DNA of 64,000 nt. It comes from Propionivibrio soli. GTDB lineage: Bacteria; Pseudomonadota; Gammaproteobacteria; Burkholderiales; Rhodocyclaceae. The stretch spans positions 121,077 through 185,076 of the forward strand of contig NZ_JANZKY010000013.1 of the NCBI RefSeq assembly GCF_025770765.1, written 5' to 3'. Below the pieces are notes generated by a model. That model was given only the letters and a program-made list of their open reading frames with translations, searched no databases and had not been told where the DNA came from. Shown piece after piece: positions 17,990-26,147 of this stretch (positions within the stretch are counted from its first letter, which is position 1; each line of letters starts with the position of its first letter). The translations under genes and the position numbers were made by a program.

Positions 17990-19123
17990 TCAGTTGAACC
18001 ACAGACGCACGGTGTCGATCGCGCGACCGATGACGCCGGCCACCGGGACGCCGTCGATCGCCACAACGGGATACTCGCCGTACGCTTTGCCGTCGAGGGT
18101 GACTTTCATCGTGCCGACGACTTGGCCGGCCGTTACCGGGGCGATGAGGGGTTGCTGCGATACGAGCTCGGCCTTCAACCGCGGCGCAAAGCCCTTGGGA
18201 ACGGCGAGAATGAAATCGCGAGTGAACCCGGCTTTGACGGTCTTTTCTGCGCCCTTCCAGACCTTCAGGTTTGAGACCGCCTGATCCTTGGCGTACATCT
18301 GCACCGCGTCATAGAACTGGAAGCCGTAATTGAGCAGCTTCAGCGACTCGCGCGCGCGCACGTTGTCCGAGCTCGCGCCGAGAACCACCGACAACAAGCG
18401 CCGGTTGCCCCGCTTGGAAGACGAGATCAGGCAATAGCCGGCGGCTTCGGTGTGGCCGGTCTTTACACCGTCAACCGTGGGGTCGAGCCAGAGCAGCCGG
18501 TTTCTGTTCGGCTGGGTGATGTTGTTGTAACGAAACTCCTTGAGCGAGTAGTACTTGGCGTACTCCTCCGGAAAATCCCGGATCAGGGCATTGGTCAAAG
18601 TGGCGAGGTCGCGGGCCGTCGTGTAGTGCTGTGGGTCTGGCAAGCCGGCGGCATTGCGGAAGCTGGACGACTTCATGCCGAGGCGCTGCGCCTCCCGGTT
18701 CATCATCTGCGCGAAGTTGTCTTCGCTGCCGGCGATCGCTTCGGCGAGGGCTACGCAGGCGTCATTTCCCGACTGAACGATCATGCCCTTGATCAGATCC
18801 TCCACTTTGACTTGGGTGTTGACCTGAATGAACATGCGCGAGCCTTCCGTCTTCCACGCCTTCTCCGAAACCGGCACGGCTTGATCGAGCTTGATCGTCC
18901 CTTGTTTGAGCGCGGCGAAAGTGAGGTACGCGGTCATCAACTTAGTCAGCGATGCCGGTTCCAGACGGTCGTCGGCTGCCTGCGATGCGAGTTCCTGGCC
19001 AGATGCACTTTCGATCAGTAACCACGATTTGGCGGCCAGCGCCGGCGGGGTGGGAAGCTGTTGGGCAAAAACGAGCGTTGGAAGAATCAGGAGGGAGAGA
19101 AAGAGCTTCTGAAGCGTGCGCAT
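17990..19123 (-). CDS. dacC: D-alanyl-D-alanine carboxypeptidase (PBP5/6 type)
   Basis: This 377-aa low-molecular-weight penicillin-binding protein trims the terminal D-Ala of peptidoglycan pentapeptides. A signal peptide covers residues 1-20 (ends T-L-V-F-A). The penicilloyl motifs are S58-L-T-K61, SGN in VQSGNDACVAL (about 118) and KTG in GVKTGHTEAAGY (about 220). The PBP5 C-terminal beta domain follows, and the tail ends I-G-R-A-I-D-T-V-R-L-W-F, an amphipathic membrane anchor. First gene of the operon continuing to dat, ybeD, lipB and lipA. A TATAAT (minus strand, 19159-19164) lies 35 nt upstream, with no well-spaced -35. Confidence 0.94.
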   Translation of the reverse strand: MRTLQKLFLSLLILPTLVFAQQLPTPPALAAKSWLLIESASGQELASQAADDRLEPASLTKLMTAYLTFAALKQGTIKLDQAVPVSEKAWKTEGSRMFIQVNTQVKVEDLIKGMIVQSGNDACVALAEAIAGSEDNFAQMMNREAQRLGMKSSSFRNAAGLPDPQHYTTARDLATLTNALIRDFPEEYAKYYSLKEFRYNNITQPNRNRLLWLDPTVDGVKTGHTEAAGYCLISSSKRGNRRLLSVVLGASSDNVRARESLKLLNYGFQFYDAVQMYAKDQAVSNLKVWKGAEKTVKAGFTRDFILAVPKGFAPRLKAELVSQQPLIAPVTAGQVVGTMKVTLDGKAYGEYPVVAIDGVPVAGVIGRAIDTVRLWFN

Positions 19124-19158
19124 GAGAACCCTGTGCAGTGTGTCTGTGGGAGCCGGGA

Positions 19159-19164
19159 ATTATA
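19159..19164 (-). promoter_or_regulatory. Possible -10 element of the dac operon
   Basis: TATAAT on the minus strand, perfect to consensus. The nearest -35-like hexamer, TTGACG at 19186-19191, is 21 nt away, longer than normal. This may mean an activator-dependent promoter or a chance match. Confidence 0.45.
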
Positions 19165-19457
19165 GCGCGCGCATCGAGGTGCCTTCGTCAAAACGGGCGG
19201 CCGATTTGTAACGAGAGGTTTTCGCCGCCGCATGCGCCGCAGTCACTGTGTCAGTCCCTGTGCGGCCGACTTGAAGAAACCACGTGGTGCGGCGATGACG
19301 ACGAAATTCTGGTGACTGGTGTGCCGAAGCGGCTAAAATGCCGAGGCATCGCGGTTTATGCCATTCAGGTTACCAATTGTCATGCTCGATTACAAACTGT
19401 TACGCAAAAGTTCAATCGAGGTACAGACCTGAGATTCCGTTTTCCGTACACTGCAAT

Positions 19458-19556
19458 CGTTGCTTCAGCGCCCCCCGCTGGCAACGTTTGACCCTCCCTG
19501 ACCCATCGCAATGATGGGATTTCAATCCCGTGCCAAACTGGCGCGGGATTTTTTTT
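19458..19556 (+). ncRNA. Candidate small RNA with three stem-loops and C-rich loops
   Basis: Three hairpins follow each other on the plus strand. First, CGTTGC-TT-CAGCG/CGCTG-GCAACG (19458-19486) has an all-C loop. An unpaired stretch then contains ACCCTCCCTGA (19491-19501). The second is CCCATC/GATGGG (19502-19518). The third is a near-perfect terminator (19524-19550) with eight Ts. There is no ORF. Unpaired CCTCCC can pair with GGAGG ribosome sites, a known mode of many proteobacterial trans-acting sRNAs. The 5' end is not defined: TTGTCA at 19377-19382 is the best -35 candidate, but no good -10 follows it. Confidence 0.6.
19524..19556 (+). terminator. Rho-independent terminator of the candidate sRNA
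   Basis: The stem AATCCCG-T-GCCA/TGGC-G-CGGGATT has 12 pairs, one a GT wobble, with an AAC loop, followed by eight Ts (19549-19556). No protein gene ends upstream on this strand within 4 kb, so the transcript it ends is probably non-coding. Confidence 0.85.
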
Positions 19557-19804
19557 GCCAGTAATCCTTGTGGCAACGAACATGGCGTAGGACTTCGGGC
19601 GCCGGAAAACGACGTGAGCTCTTTCTTTTCTGCTTGTCGAAACCTCGAGCCGCAGGAGGTTCTAGCGTCGCAACTTCCAGGCAACGTTACGGGGACAAGC
19701 CCGTGCTGGCGCTTGCTTCCCTTGTAGCGCTATATTGAAGACAACACCGGGTCTGCTGTTCCGGCGGGCTCGTGCGAAAACGACAACTGGGAAGGGAGCG
19801 TGTC

Positions 19805-20179
19805 ATGAATACTCCGGGTCTCCATAAACCGTTCTTTGTCGCCGTCGCGTTCGCGTTGGCTGGCTGCAGCGAAAAGGAAGTGAGCTACAAAGCGGACGTG
19901 CAGCCCATCGTTCAGCAGTATTGCGTCGAGTGTCACGCTGAAGGCGGCAAGGGAAGCCAGGCGTCGGGCCTTGTTCTTACGAGTTACGACAGCTTGATGA
20001 AAGGCACCCGCTTCGGCGCGATCGTCAAACCGGGGGATAGCTTGAGCAGCGTGTTGATCATGCTCGTCGAAGGTCGCGCCGATCCGTCGATCAAGATGCC
20101 GCACGGGCGTGAGCCGTTACCGAAAGAGAAGATCGCTGTTCTCAAAAAGTGGGTCGAGCAGGGCGCGAAAAACAACTAA
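19805..20179 (+). CDS. Small c-type cytochrome lipoprotein
   Basis: A 124-aa exported protein. The signal sequence ends with a lipobox (A-L-A-G-C21), so the mature protein should be lipid-anchored, followed by SEKEVSYKADVQPIVQQY. One heme c motif CVECH is at 40-44, and M in IKMPHG near the C-terminus is the likely distal ligand. The 'V-x-P-I-x-x-x-x-C-x-x-C-H ... K-M-P' pattern matches the planctomycete-type cytochrome c domain found in many Proteobacteria. It is probably a periplasmic electron carrier. ATG at 19805 is preceded by GGGAAGGGAG. It stands alone; partners are not evident. Confidence 0.88.
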   Translation: MNTPGLHKPFFVAVAFALAGCSEKEVSYKADVQPIVQQYCVECHAEGGKGSQASGLVLTSYDSLMKGTRFGAIVKPGDSLSSVLIMLVEGRADPSIKMPHGREPLPKEKIAVLKKWVEQGAKNN

Positions 20180-20503
20180 GCAGTTTCGTTCCCCCGCGTA
20201 GCGAGTATGAGCGCTTTGGACGGGTCATAGGCGTCAACCAGAGGGAACTCCTGACAATGGCTTGCGCGAAGAAACTCGCACACGCGAGGGCAACACCCGG
20301 CGTTGATTCCGACGTCAAGCATCGAACCTTGCCGTAAGGCCGATTCGGCTCGACGCTGCGGCCGCCGCCCCTTCGTTTTTCGTGATCCCACACTGATCGG
20401 CCGCCTTGGCGTACGAAAGCTTGGACGTTGTCAGCGTTTGTCAGATCAACGAATGAGACGTTCGACAACGTCAAAAAGCCGCGGCCAAACCCGCGCACGC
20501 GGG
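20180..20503. other. Intergenic region with dyads near the permease 3' end
   Basis: The 324 bases hold no supported gene. Repeats seen: GACGTTGTC (20424-20432) with its inverted copy GACAACGTC (20464-20472), and a nested GACGTT/AACGTC hairpin (20457-20472). At the permease stop AACCCGCG/CGCGGGTT (20488-20505) is followed on the minus strand by a GC-rich stretch and TTTTT (20473-20477). This last could terminate the efflux operon, although the T-run is about 10 nt from the stem. Confidence 0.4.
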
Positions 20504-21721
20504 TTATTCGAAGCGCAGGGCGACGATCGGGTCCAGGCTTGCCGCCCGCCGTGCCGGCATGTAACCGAAAACGATGCCGATGGCTCCGGAGAACACGAAA
20601 GCCAGCAGGTTGATTCCCGGGCTGAACAGGAAGGGCATGTGCATCAGCGCCGTGAGGCCGAGGCAGACGACGAGGGCGAGGACGATGCCGACCAATCCTC
20701 CGAGAGCGGAAAGCACGACGGCCTCGATCAAAAACTGCAGCAAAACTTCGTGTTCAAGGGCGCCGATGGCAAGGCGTACGCCAATTTCGCGGGTCCGTTC
20801 GGTGACCGACACGAGCATGATGTTCATGATACCGATGCCCCCCACGAGTAGGCTCACGGCGGCGACGGCACCGAGCAGGCCGGTCATCGTGCGAATCGTC
20901 CCCGACAACGCTTCGGCGATCTGCTTGGTGTCCATGACGCTGAAGTTGTCGTCCATGTTTTCCGAAAGCTTGCGCCGTTCGCGCATCAACTTGCGGATCT
21001 GTTCCATCACGGGATCCGAGGCGATGCCGTCACGCATGGAAAGCATCAGGGTCGATACGTCGGTACTGCCCGTGAGCCGGCGCTGGGCGGTGAGGATGGG
21101 CATCAGCACGATATCGTCCTGGTCCTGGCCCATCGCGCCCTGGCCCTTGGCCTGCAGCAGGCCGATGACCTGGCAGGTGAAATTCTTGACCCGGATTTCG
21201 TTGCCGATTGGCGAGGTATTGCCGAATAGCTGCTTTTTCGTCGTGGCACCGATGATGCACACCGCTTTGCCGGCGCTTTCCTCGTCTTCCTCGAACTGTC
21301 GCCCGGCGGCGATTTGCCAGTTGCCGGCAGTGAAATAGGCATTGTTGGTGCCATTCACCTGCGATTGCCAGTTCTGGTTACCGGCAACGAGCGTGACTTT
21401 GCTGCCGACCACGGGGGCGACGGCACGCAAGCTCGGGACTTGGGTCTGCACCGCCTCGACGTCCGCCAGCTTGAAGCTCGGCGCGCCGGCACTGTCGCGT
21501 CCGGGGCCAAGCTGTTGGCCGGGGCGCAGAATGAGCAGGTTGCTGCCGAGGCTCGAAATCTGGTCGGCGACCATGCGCGTTGCTCCATTACCGAGCGTTA
21601 CCATCGTAATAACCGCGGCGACCCCGATGACGACGCCGAGGACGGTAAGGAACGAGCGCATCAGGTTGCGGCGGATGGCGCGCAGCGCGAGCAACAAGGC
21701 GTTTAGCAGCATCTGGGTCAT
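20504..21721 (-). CDS. macB: ABC transporter permease, MacB-type
   Basis: The 405-aa permease has TM1 at about 20-45 (F-L-T-V-L-G-V-V-I-G-V-A-A-V-I-T), a large periplasmic MacB core domain of about 230 residues, and three C-terminal TMs (G-A-V-A-A-V-S-L-L-V-G-G-I-G-I-M-N-I-M; L-S-A-L-G-G-L-V-G-I-V; final A-G-A...GYMPARRAA) with FtsX/MacB motifs ERTREIGVRLAIGA and PARRAASLDPIVALR. Unlike E. coli MacB the ATPase is a separate gene. It works with the HlyD-type adaptor and outer-membrane channel encoded upstream to expel substrates such as macrolides, peptides or lipids; the substrate cannot be told. Overlaps the ATPase gene by 4 nt. Confidence 0.9.
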   Translation of the reverse strand: MTQMLLNALLLALRAIRRNLMRSFLTVLGVVIGVAAVITMVTLGNGATRMVADQISSLGSNLLILRPGQQLGPGRDSAGAPSFKLADVEAVQTQVPSLRAVAPVVGSKVTLVAGNQNWQSQVNGTNNAYFTAGNWQIAAGRQFEEDEESAGKAVCIIGATTKKQLFGNTSPIGNEIRVKNFTCQVIGLLQAKGQGAMGQDQDDIVLMPILTAQRRLTGSTDVSTLMLSMRDGIASDPVMEQIRKLMRERRKLSENMDDNFSVMDTKQIAEALSGTIRTMTGLLGAVAAVSLLVGGIGIMNIMLVSVTERTREIGVRLAIGALEHEVLLQFLIEAVVLSALGGLVGIVLALVVCLGLTALMHMPFLFSPGINLLAFVFSGAIGIVFGYMPARRAASLDPIVALRFE

Positions 21722-22446
21722 CGGTCGCCCTTCTGTTCGATTGCGTGCACGTCGCTGTCGACGAGCCCATCGACAAACTTCACCACGCGTCCCGCGTAGG
21801 CGGCCATTTCTGGTTCGTGGGTCACCATGATGATGGTGATTCCCTGGTCCCGATTGAGAGCAACGAGCAGGTCCATGATTTCATGCCCGCGTTGACTGTC
21901 AAGGTTGCCGGTCGGCTCATCGGCCAGGAGGACGAGCGGCCGGGTGACGATGGCACGAGCGATGGCGACGCGTTGCTGCTGGCCGCCGGAGAGTTCGCCG
22001 GGCGTGTGGTGTTCCCAGCCGGTAAGGCCGACCTGCGCCAGCGCTTCGCGCGCCGCGGCATGACGTACCTTTGTCTCTGCGCCCCGGTAAAGCAGTGGCA
22101 GCTCGACGTTCTCCTGCGCCGACGTGCGCGATAACAGGTTGAAGCCCTGGAATACAAAACCGAGGTAGTGCCGCCGCAGCAACGCACGCTGGTTGCGCGT
22201 CAGCTCCTCGACCTGAATGTCGCGAAACTGATAGGAGCCGGTCGTCGGGCCGTCAAGGCAACCGAGGATATTGAGAGCCGTCGATTTGCCTGAGCCGCTC
22301 GGCCCCATGATGGCGATGAACTGCCCCTGCGGGATGTCGAGATCGACACCCTTCAAGGCCTGAAAAGCCGCCGAGCCCTTCCCGTATGTTTTGGTGACGG
22401 CGCGCAGCGATATCAACGGCACTGCCCTGTCCGGAGTGTCCTTCAC
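21718..22446 (-). CDS. ABC transporter ATP-binding protein, MacB/LolD type
   Basis: A 242-aa ATPase with Walker [10 protein letters not shown], signature [14 protein letters not shown], Walker [13 protein letters not shown] and H-loop MVTHEPEMA. It belongs to the MacB/LolD/FtsE group and powers the permease downstream. The start is read as GTG at 22444-22446, because GAGGAA precedes it at proper distance; the TTG one codon earlier is the alternative. It begins 7 nt after the adaptor stop and overlaps the permease start (ATGA). Confidence 0.92.
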   Translation of the reverse strand: MKDTPDRAVPLISLRAVTKTYGKGSAAFQALKGVDLDIPQGQFIAIMGPSGSGKSTALNILGCLDGPTTGSYQFRDIQVEELTRNQRALLRRHYLGFVFQGFNLLSRTSAQENVELPLLYRGAETKVRHAAAREALAQVGLTGWEHHTPGELSGGQQQRVAIARAIVTRPLVLLADEPTGNLDSQRGHEIMDLLVALNRDQGITIIMVTHEPEMAAYAGRVVKFVDGLVDSDVHAIEQKGDR

Positions 22447-22453
22447 CAATTCC

Positions 22454-23734
22454 TCACTTCGCCTTTTCCTGGTAGTCGGTGATCACCGCCATGCCGGCTT
22501 TCAGGTCGGCGCCGGTAATCTCCGTCAGGCGCCCGTTGCTCGGGCCGTCCTGGACCGGGACGGCGACCGGTTGGCCGTCGCGCAACACCCAGACCTGCTT
22601 GGCGTCGCTCGTATTGGTGGCTTTCACGGGCGGTCGTTTCTGCTGCGGCGGACGCGGCACCAGCCGTGAGAGCACACTGCCGGATGGGCCTTGTGCCAGT
22701 GTCTGCGGCGGCGTGAAGCGGAGCGCCGCGTTAGGTACGAGCAGCACGTTCTCCCGGTTCGCGGTGATGATGCGCGCGGTCGCCGTCATACCGGGGCGGA
22801 GGGCAAGATCGTCGTTGGTCACCGCGAGGACAGTCTTGTACGTAACGACGTTGTCGGTCGTTGTCGATCCGAGCCCGACGCGCTCGATGGTCGCCGGAAA
22901 GCTCCGGCCGGGCCACGCGGACACCGTAAAGCTGGCCGTCTGGCCGAGCTGAACGCTGCCGACGTCGGCTTCGTCTACCTTAACCTGCAACTCCATCTTG
23001 GTCAGGTCTTCGGCGATCGTGAACAAAACGGGCGTTGTCATCTGCGCCGCCACGGTCTGCCCCGGTTCCACCTTGCGCGTCAGGACGACGCCGTTGATCG
23101 GCGCACGAATGACCGCTTTTTCGATGTTCGTCTCGTCCGTCTTCAGCGTGGCCCGTGCCTGGGCGACCGCCGCCTTGGCACTTGACACACTGGCCAGCGC
23201 ACGTTGATAAGTGGCCTCGGCCGTCTCCAGTTCTGTCTTCGAAGGCACCTTGCCGCCTGAAAGCTCAGCGACGCGTTGCAGGCGGTTAAGGCTCGCGCGT
23301 GATTCGGATACCGTCGCCTCCGCCTCGGCAACGCTTGCCTCCGCCGCCTCGACGGCGGCTCTTGACTTGGCGACCGAGTCGCGTAGTTTGGCCGTGTCGA
23401 GGCGGGCGACGATCTGCCCTTTTGTGACGCGATCGTTCTCATTGGCGAGGACGGCTTCCAGCGTCCCGGAAAGCTCACTGCCCACGTCGACCGAGCGCGT
23501 CGGTTGCAACGTCCCGCTCGCCGAGATGCTGACGACCAGATTGCCGGTCACTGCTTCTTCAGTCACGTACTGGCCAGCGGGCCCGTTGCCGCCACCGAAG
23601 ACTAGCGTACCGAGGACGATGGCCATTGCCGCGCCTCCTGCGACTACCCAGAAGCGTTTTGACCTGCCGAGAAAACGCCGTGATACGCCGGCGCCGGGTT
23701 TGAGGAAGTCAGGAGTGTCGTTTGATTTGTGCAT
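22454..23734 (-). CDS. macA: Efflux periplasmic adaptor, MacA/HlyD type
   Basis: The 426-aa membrane-fusion protein has an N-terminal TM anchor (about 27-48, F-W-V-V-A-G-G-A-A-M-A-I-V-L-G-T-L-V-F), a lipoyl half-motif (VDVGSELSGTLEAVLANENDRVTKGQIVARLD), a long coiled-coil hairpin rich in Ala/Glu, the second lipoyl half (VIRAPINGVVLTRKVEPGQTV), then beta-barrel and membrane-proximal domains. It bridges the inner-membrane ABC permease and the outer-membrane channel. A Pro-rich insertion (P-R-P-P-Q-Q-K-R-P-P-V-K) lies near residue 360. It lies 21 nt after the outer-membrane factor gene and 7 nt before the ATPase gene. Confidence 0.92.
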   Translation of the reverse strand: MHKSNDTPDFLKPGAGVSRRFLGRSKRFWVVAGGAAMAIVLGTLVFGGGNGPAGQYVTEEAVTGNLVVSISASGTLQPTRSVDVGSELSGTLEAVLANENDRVTKGQIVARLDTAKLRDSVAKSRAAVEAAEASVAEAEATVSESRASLNRLQRVAELSGGKVPSKTELETAEATYQRALASVSSAKAAVAQARATLKTDETNIEKAVIRAPINGVVLTRKVEPGQTVAAQMTTPVLFTIAEDLTKMELQVKVDEADVGSVQLGQTASFTVSAWPGRSFPATIERVGLGSTTTDNVVTYKTVLAVTNDDLALRPGMTATARIITANRENVLLVPNAALRFTPPQTLAQGPSGSVLSRLVPRPPQQKRPPVKATNTSDAKQVWVLRDGQPVAVPVQDGPSNGRLTEITGADLKAGMAVITDYQEKAK

Positions 23735-23755
23735 GTTGCCTGAATCCGTCCGTTT

Positions 23756-25204
23756 CTATTGTGGCGTGGGAGTTGCCTGCCAGCCGCCTCCGAGCGCCTT
23801 GTACAGTTGGATGACGGCGGTGAGGATGTCGGCTTCGGCGCTGGCGAGGTTGTCCTCGGCCGTCAGCCGCGTACGCTCGGTTTCGAGCACTTTTTGAAAG
23901 TCGGCAATGCCCGCTTCGTATTGGTTGCGGGCGAGGATAGCGGCGTTCGCGGCGGCCACGGCGGCGCGGCGCCGCGCTTCGATGCGGTCGCGTCCGGTAG
24001 CGTACGAGACCATCGCGTTCTCGACGTCTTCGAGTGCCGTCAGGAGCGTTTTCTCGTAGGTGATCAGCGCTTGTTCTTGCACCGCCGACTGCGCTTCGAT
24101 GCGGCTGCTGATGCGTCCGGCGTCGAAAATGTTCGCCGCAAGGCTTGCCGCCAGCGAACGCGCGAGGCTCCCGCTGCCTCCGAGTGCCGCCGTGCTGAAC
24201 GCCTTCCAGCCGAGTGAGCCGCTCAGCGTCAACGTCGGGTAGCGATCCGCTTCGCGTTCCGCCGTGCGAGCAATCTCGGCACGTAACGTGAATTCGGCAG
24301 AACGCAGATCCGGGCGCCGGCGCAAGGTGTCGGCTGGAATGCCGACGGCGATCTCGTCCGGGGCCGTAGGTAATGGTTTTACGTCCTGCAACGCGGTATG
24401 CCAGCTGCCCGGAACTCGACCGGTGAGCAGGGCGAGGCGGTTCTCCGCCGCCGCGCGACTGTTTTCCAGACTCGGGATTGACGCGCGGCTCTGTTCGAGA
24501 TTGGTGCGCGCCTGTTCGACGTCGAGAGTGGTTACCAGTCCCGCCATCTCGCGCCACGTCGCAATTTGCAGCGTCTCGGCCTGACTGGCCACGTTGGCGC
24601 GGGCGATCTCAAGCCGTTGCTGGCTTGCCCGCAGCGTGACGTATTCCAACGCGACTTCGGCGGCTAATGACGCTCGCGTCGACTCGAGCGTGGCGGCTGC
24701 CGCCGCTGCGTCTGCTTCGGCCCCTGAAGCGGCGTCGCGCAGGCCGCCGAAGATCGACGGCTCCCAACTGGCGTCGAAGCCGGCGGCATACAAGGTCTGC
24801 GTCTTCCCCGTGCCTCCGGCTGAAGCCGCAGCGCGGGAGCGGGTAGCCGAAGCTGAAACGTCGAGGCTGGGATACAGATTGGCAACGGCCAGTTCGCGTG
24901 CCGCGCGCGATTGCCGCAGCTTGGCTTGCGCCGTGCGGACGTCGGGTGCGGCGGTCAGGGCGGCCTCGATCAATGCATCGAGTTGCGGGTCGGTGAACTG
25001 ACGCCACCAGACGGCGAGGGTGTCATCCGTCGGAGCTATCGTTCGGGTGGCTTCGGCGGCAGAATTCCAAGTAGACGGTGCGTTGACCGTGCTTGTCGCC
25101 TTTATCTGGGCGACGCGTTCTTCGAGGGATGCGCATCCGCCAAGAAAAAAGAGGGCGGTAATGGCAAGGGCAGCGGTACGGATTCCGGTGTGTGACGCAG
25201 TCAC
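23756..25204 (-). CDS. Outer-membrane efflux lipoprotein, NodT/OprM family
   Basis: A 482-aa outer-membrane factor with lipoprotein signal (A-L-F-F-L-G-G-C lipobox) and two repeated coiled-coil/OEP halves: L-I-E-A-A-L-T-A-A-P-D-V-R-T-A-Q-A-K-L, V-G-I-P-A-D-T-L-R-R-R-P-D-L-R-S-A-E (NodT signature), and Y-E-A-G-I-A-D-F-Q-K-V-L-E-T-E-R-T. It forms the exit duct for the MacAB-like pump encoded downstream and is first in the operon. The start is taken as GTG at 25202-25204, opening the signal peptide directly; a TTG at 25262-25264 would add 20 residues. Neither has a clear ribosome site. Confidence 0.9.
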   Translation of the reverse strand: MTASHTGIRTAALAITALFFLGGCASLEERVAQIKATSTVNAPSTWNSAAEATRTIAPTDDTLAVWWRQFTDPQLDALIEAALTAAPDVRTAQAKLRQSRAARELAVANLYPSLDVSASATRSRAAASAGGTGKTQTLYAAGFDASWEPSIFGGLRDAASGAEADAAAAAATLESTRASLAAEVALEYVTLRASQQRLEIARANVASQAETLQIATWREMAGLVTTLDVEQARTNLEQSRASIPSLENSRAAAENRLALLTGRVPGSWHTALQDVKPLPTAPDEIAVGIPADTLRRRPDLRSAEFTLRAEIARTAEREADRYPTLTLSGSLGWKAFSTAALGGSGSLARSLAASLAANIFDAGRISSRIEAQSAVQEQALITYEKTLLTALEDVENAMVSYATGRDRIEARRRAAVAAANAAILARNQYEAGIADFQKVLETERTRLTAEDNLASAEADILTAVIQLYKALGGGWQATPTPQ

Positions 25205-25340
25205 GATTTTTTTGTTGGATTGGAGAGGCGCTATTATCGGTCCGGAAATCTTCGGCCAAGCCAAAGAGGCGGAAGCTTTCCGGGTGGATGAGCGGTAAAT
25301 CCGGGTAAAGAAGGAAGCTCCGATCGAAACATGGCGGGTA

Positions 25341-25362
25341 GCACCCCGGCGGTGCGGGGTGC
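25341..25362 (-). terminator. Hairpin after the Spy/CpxP-like gene
   Basis: A perfect 8-bp stem GCACCCCG/CGGGGTGC with a 6-nt loop begins 22 bases past the stop of the 25385-25936 gene. No T-run follows; it may act as an mRNA 3'-end stabiliser or weak terminator. Confidence 0.45.
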
Positions 25363-25384
25363 GCTCCCGGTCTCTCAGGTAGCC

Positions 25385-25936
25385 TCAGTTCTTCGGAGCC
25401 CCTTGCGGCTGCGCAGGCTGACCGCGGCCACGCTCGTGCATGCGATTCTGCATCCGCTCGTGCATCTGGTCCATGCGTTCCATGCCGGATTTGAAGAATA
25501 CGCGCGCTTTCTCCTTTTGCTCAGGATTCAGCTTGTCGTAAACGGCCAGCCAACGATCGCGCACCGCGGTGCGCAGTTTCTGGCTTTCAGCGCGGAAGTC
25601 GTCCATACGCTTGGCCAGGTCACGCAGATCGGCATTCGGTTGATTGAGTGCGTTGCGCATTTCCTCGTGATGCTTGCGGAATCGCTCATGCATGCCGTCC
25701 ATCGTCTCCTTGGCGAACGCCTCGGCGTCCTTCCACGCGGACTCCTGTTGCGCGTCCAGTTTCAAGTCGTCGTGCAAGCGCGTCATGGCACGGCCATGGT
25801 ACATCTCATGATGACCCGACATGCCCATTCCCGGGCCCGGATGTTCTCCGCGCGGCATGGCGTAGGCATTGACGGCAAGGCCCATCGAAAACGCGATCGC
25901 GGCGACGATCAGGCGGGGGGTATAGGTTTTCTTCAT
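25385..25936 (-). CDS. Spy/CpxP family periplasmic protein
   Basis: The 183-aa protein has a signal peptide (residues 1-26, ending A-V-N-A-Y-A). A Met/His/Gly-rich segment follows (RGEHPGPGMGMSGHHEMYHG), a possible metal-binding stretch. Two LTxxQ-like repeats, LKLDAQQ and LNPEQKE, are separated by helical charged sequence, and a Met/His/Arg-rich tail closes it. The LTxxQ family includes chaperone Spy and CpxP. Like cpxP in E. coli, it is transcribed divergently from a two-component system, so it may be under that system's control and may act as its periplasmic brake. Start ATG 25934-25936 has AAGGAGAAAA upstream. Confidence 0.82.
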   Translation of the reverse strand: MKKTYTPRLIVAAIAFSMGLAVNAYAMPRGEHPGPGMGMSGHHEMYHGRAMTRLHDDLKLDAQQESAWKDAEAFAKETMDGMHERFRKHHEEMRNALNQPNADLRDLAKRMDDFRAESQKLRTAVRDRWLAVYDKLNPEQKEKARVFFKSGMERMDQMHERMQNRMHERGRGQPAQPQGAPKN

Positions 25937-26034
25937 GACATTTTCTCCTTCAGATAGGTCGAGGGCGGTTCGGCAGTTGGAGCCGGGGAGATTCGGCCGC
26001 CCCTTTCGACGACGTCATTTTCCAGCGCATGCCA

Positions 26035-26079
26035 TTGCAAAGGATTTCGAGGCCGTACCAGTGCGTTGCAAATTGTTTC
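26035..26079 (+). promoter_or_regulatory. Direct repeats in the Spy/CpxP - response regulator intergenic region
   Basis: TTGCAAAGGATTTC (26035-26048) and TTGCAAATTGTTTC (26066-26079) agree at 11 of 14 positions and start 31 bp apart, three helical turns. Direct repeats on one DNA face are typical for OmpR-family regulators, whose gene begins about 70 bp away. They could serve both divergent promoters. Confidence 0.5.
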
Positions 26080-26147
26080 CGTCGCCTGGCGTCATCCGGG
26101 CGCAGGCATAGAATGATTTCCGTAAAACAATGCAGATGCCCGTCACT

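Larger units (their letters stand above)
19165..19804. other. Long intergenic region with a candidate small RNA
   Basis: About 640 bases between dac (minus) and the cytochrome gene (plus) hold no convincing protein gene; the frames present have poor codon use and no ribosome site. The structured, terminator-ended stretch at 19458-19556 is described separately. The remaining 250 bases before the cytochrome gene show no terminator or palindrome. Confidence 0.5.

Noticed and set aside
19138..19491. 117-codon plus-strand ORF downstream of the dac promoter region
   Set aside because: Codon use is poor, there is no ribosome site and it ends inside the first hairpin of the candidate sRNA.
20176..20391. 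71-codon minus-strand ORF between the cytochrome and permease genes
   Set aside because: No recognisable domain, and its 5' half is Arg-rich as expected from a GC-rich shadow frame.
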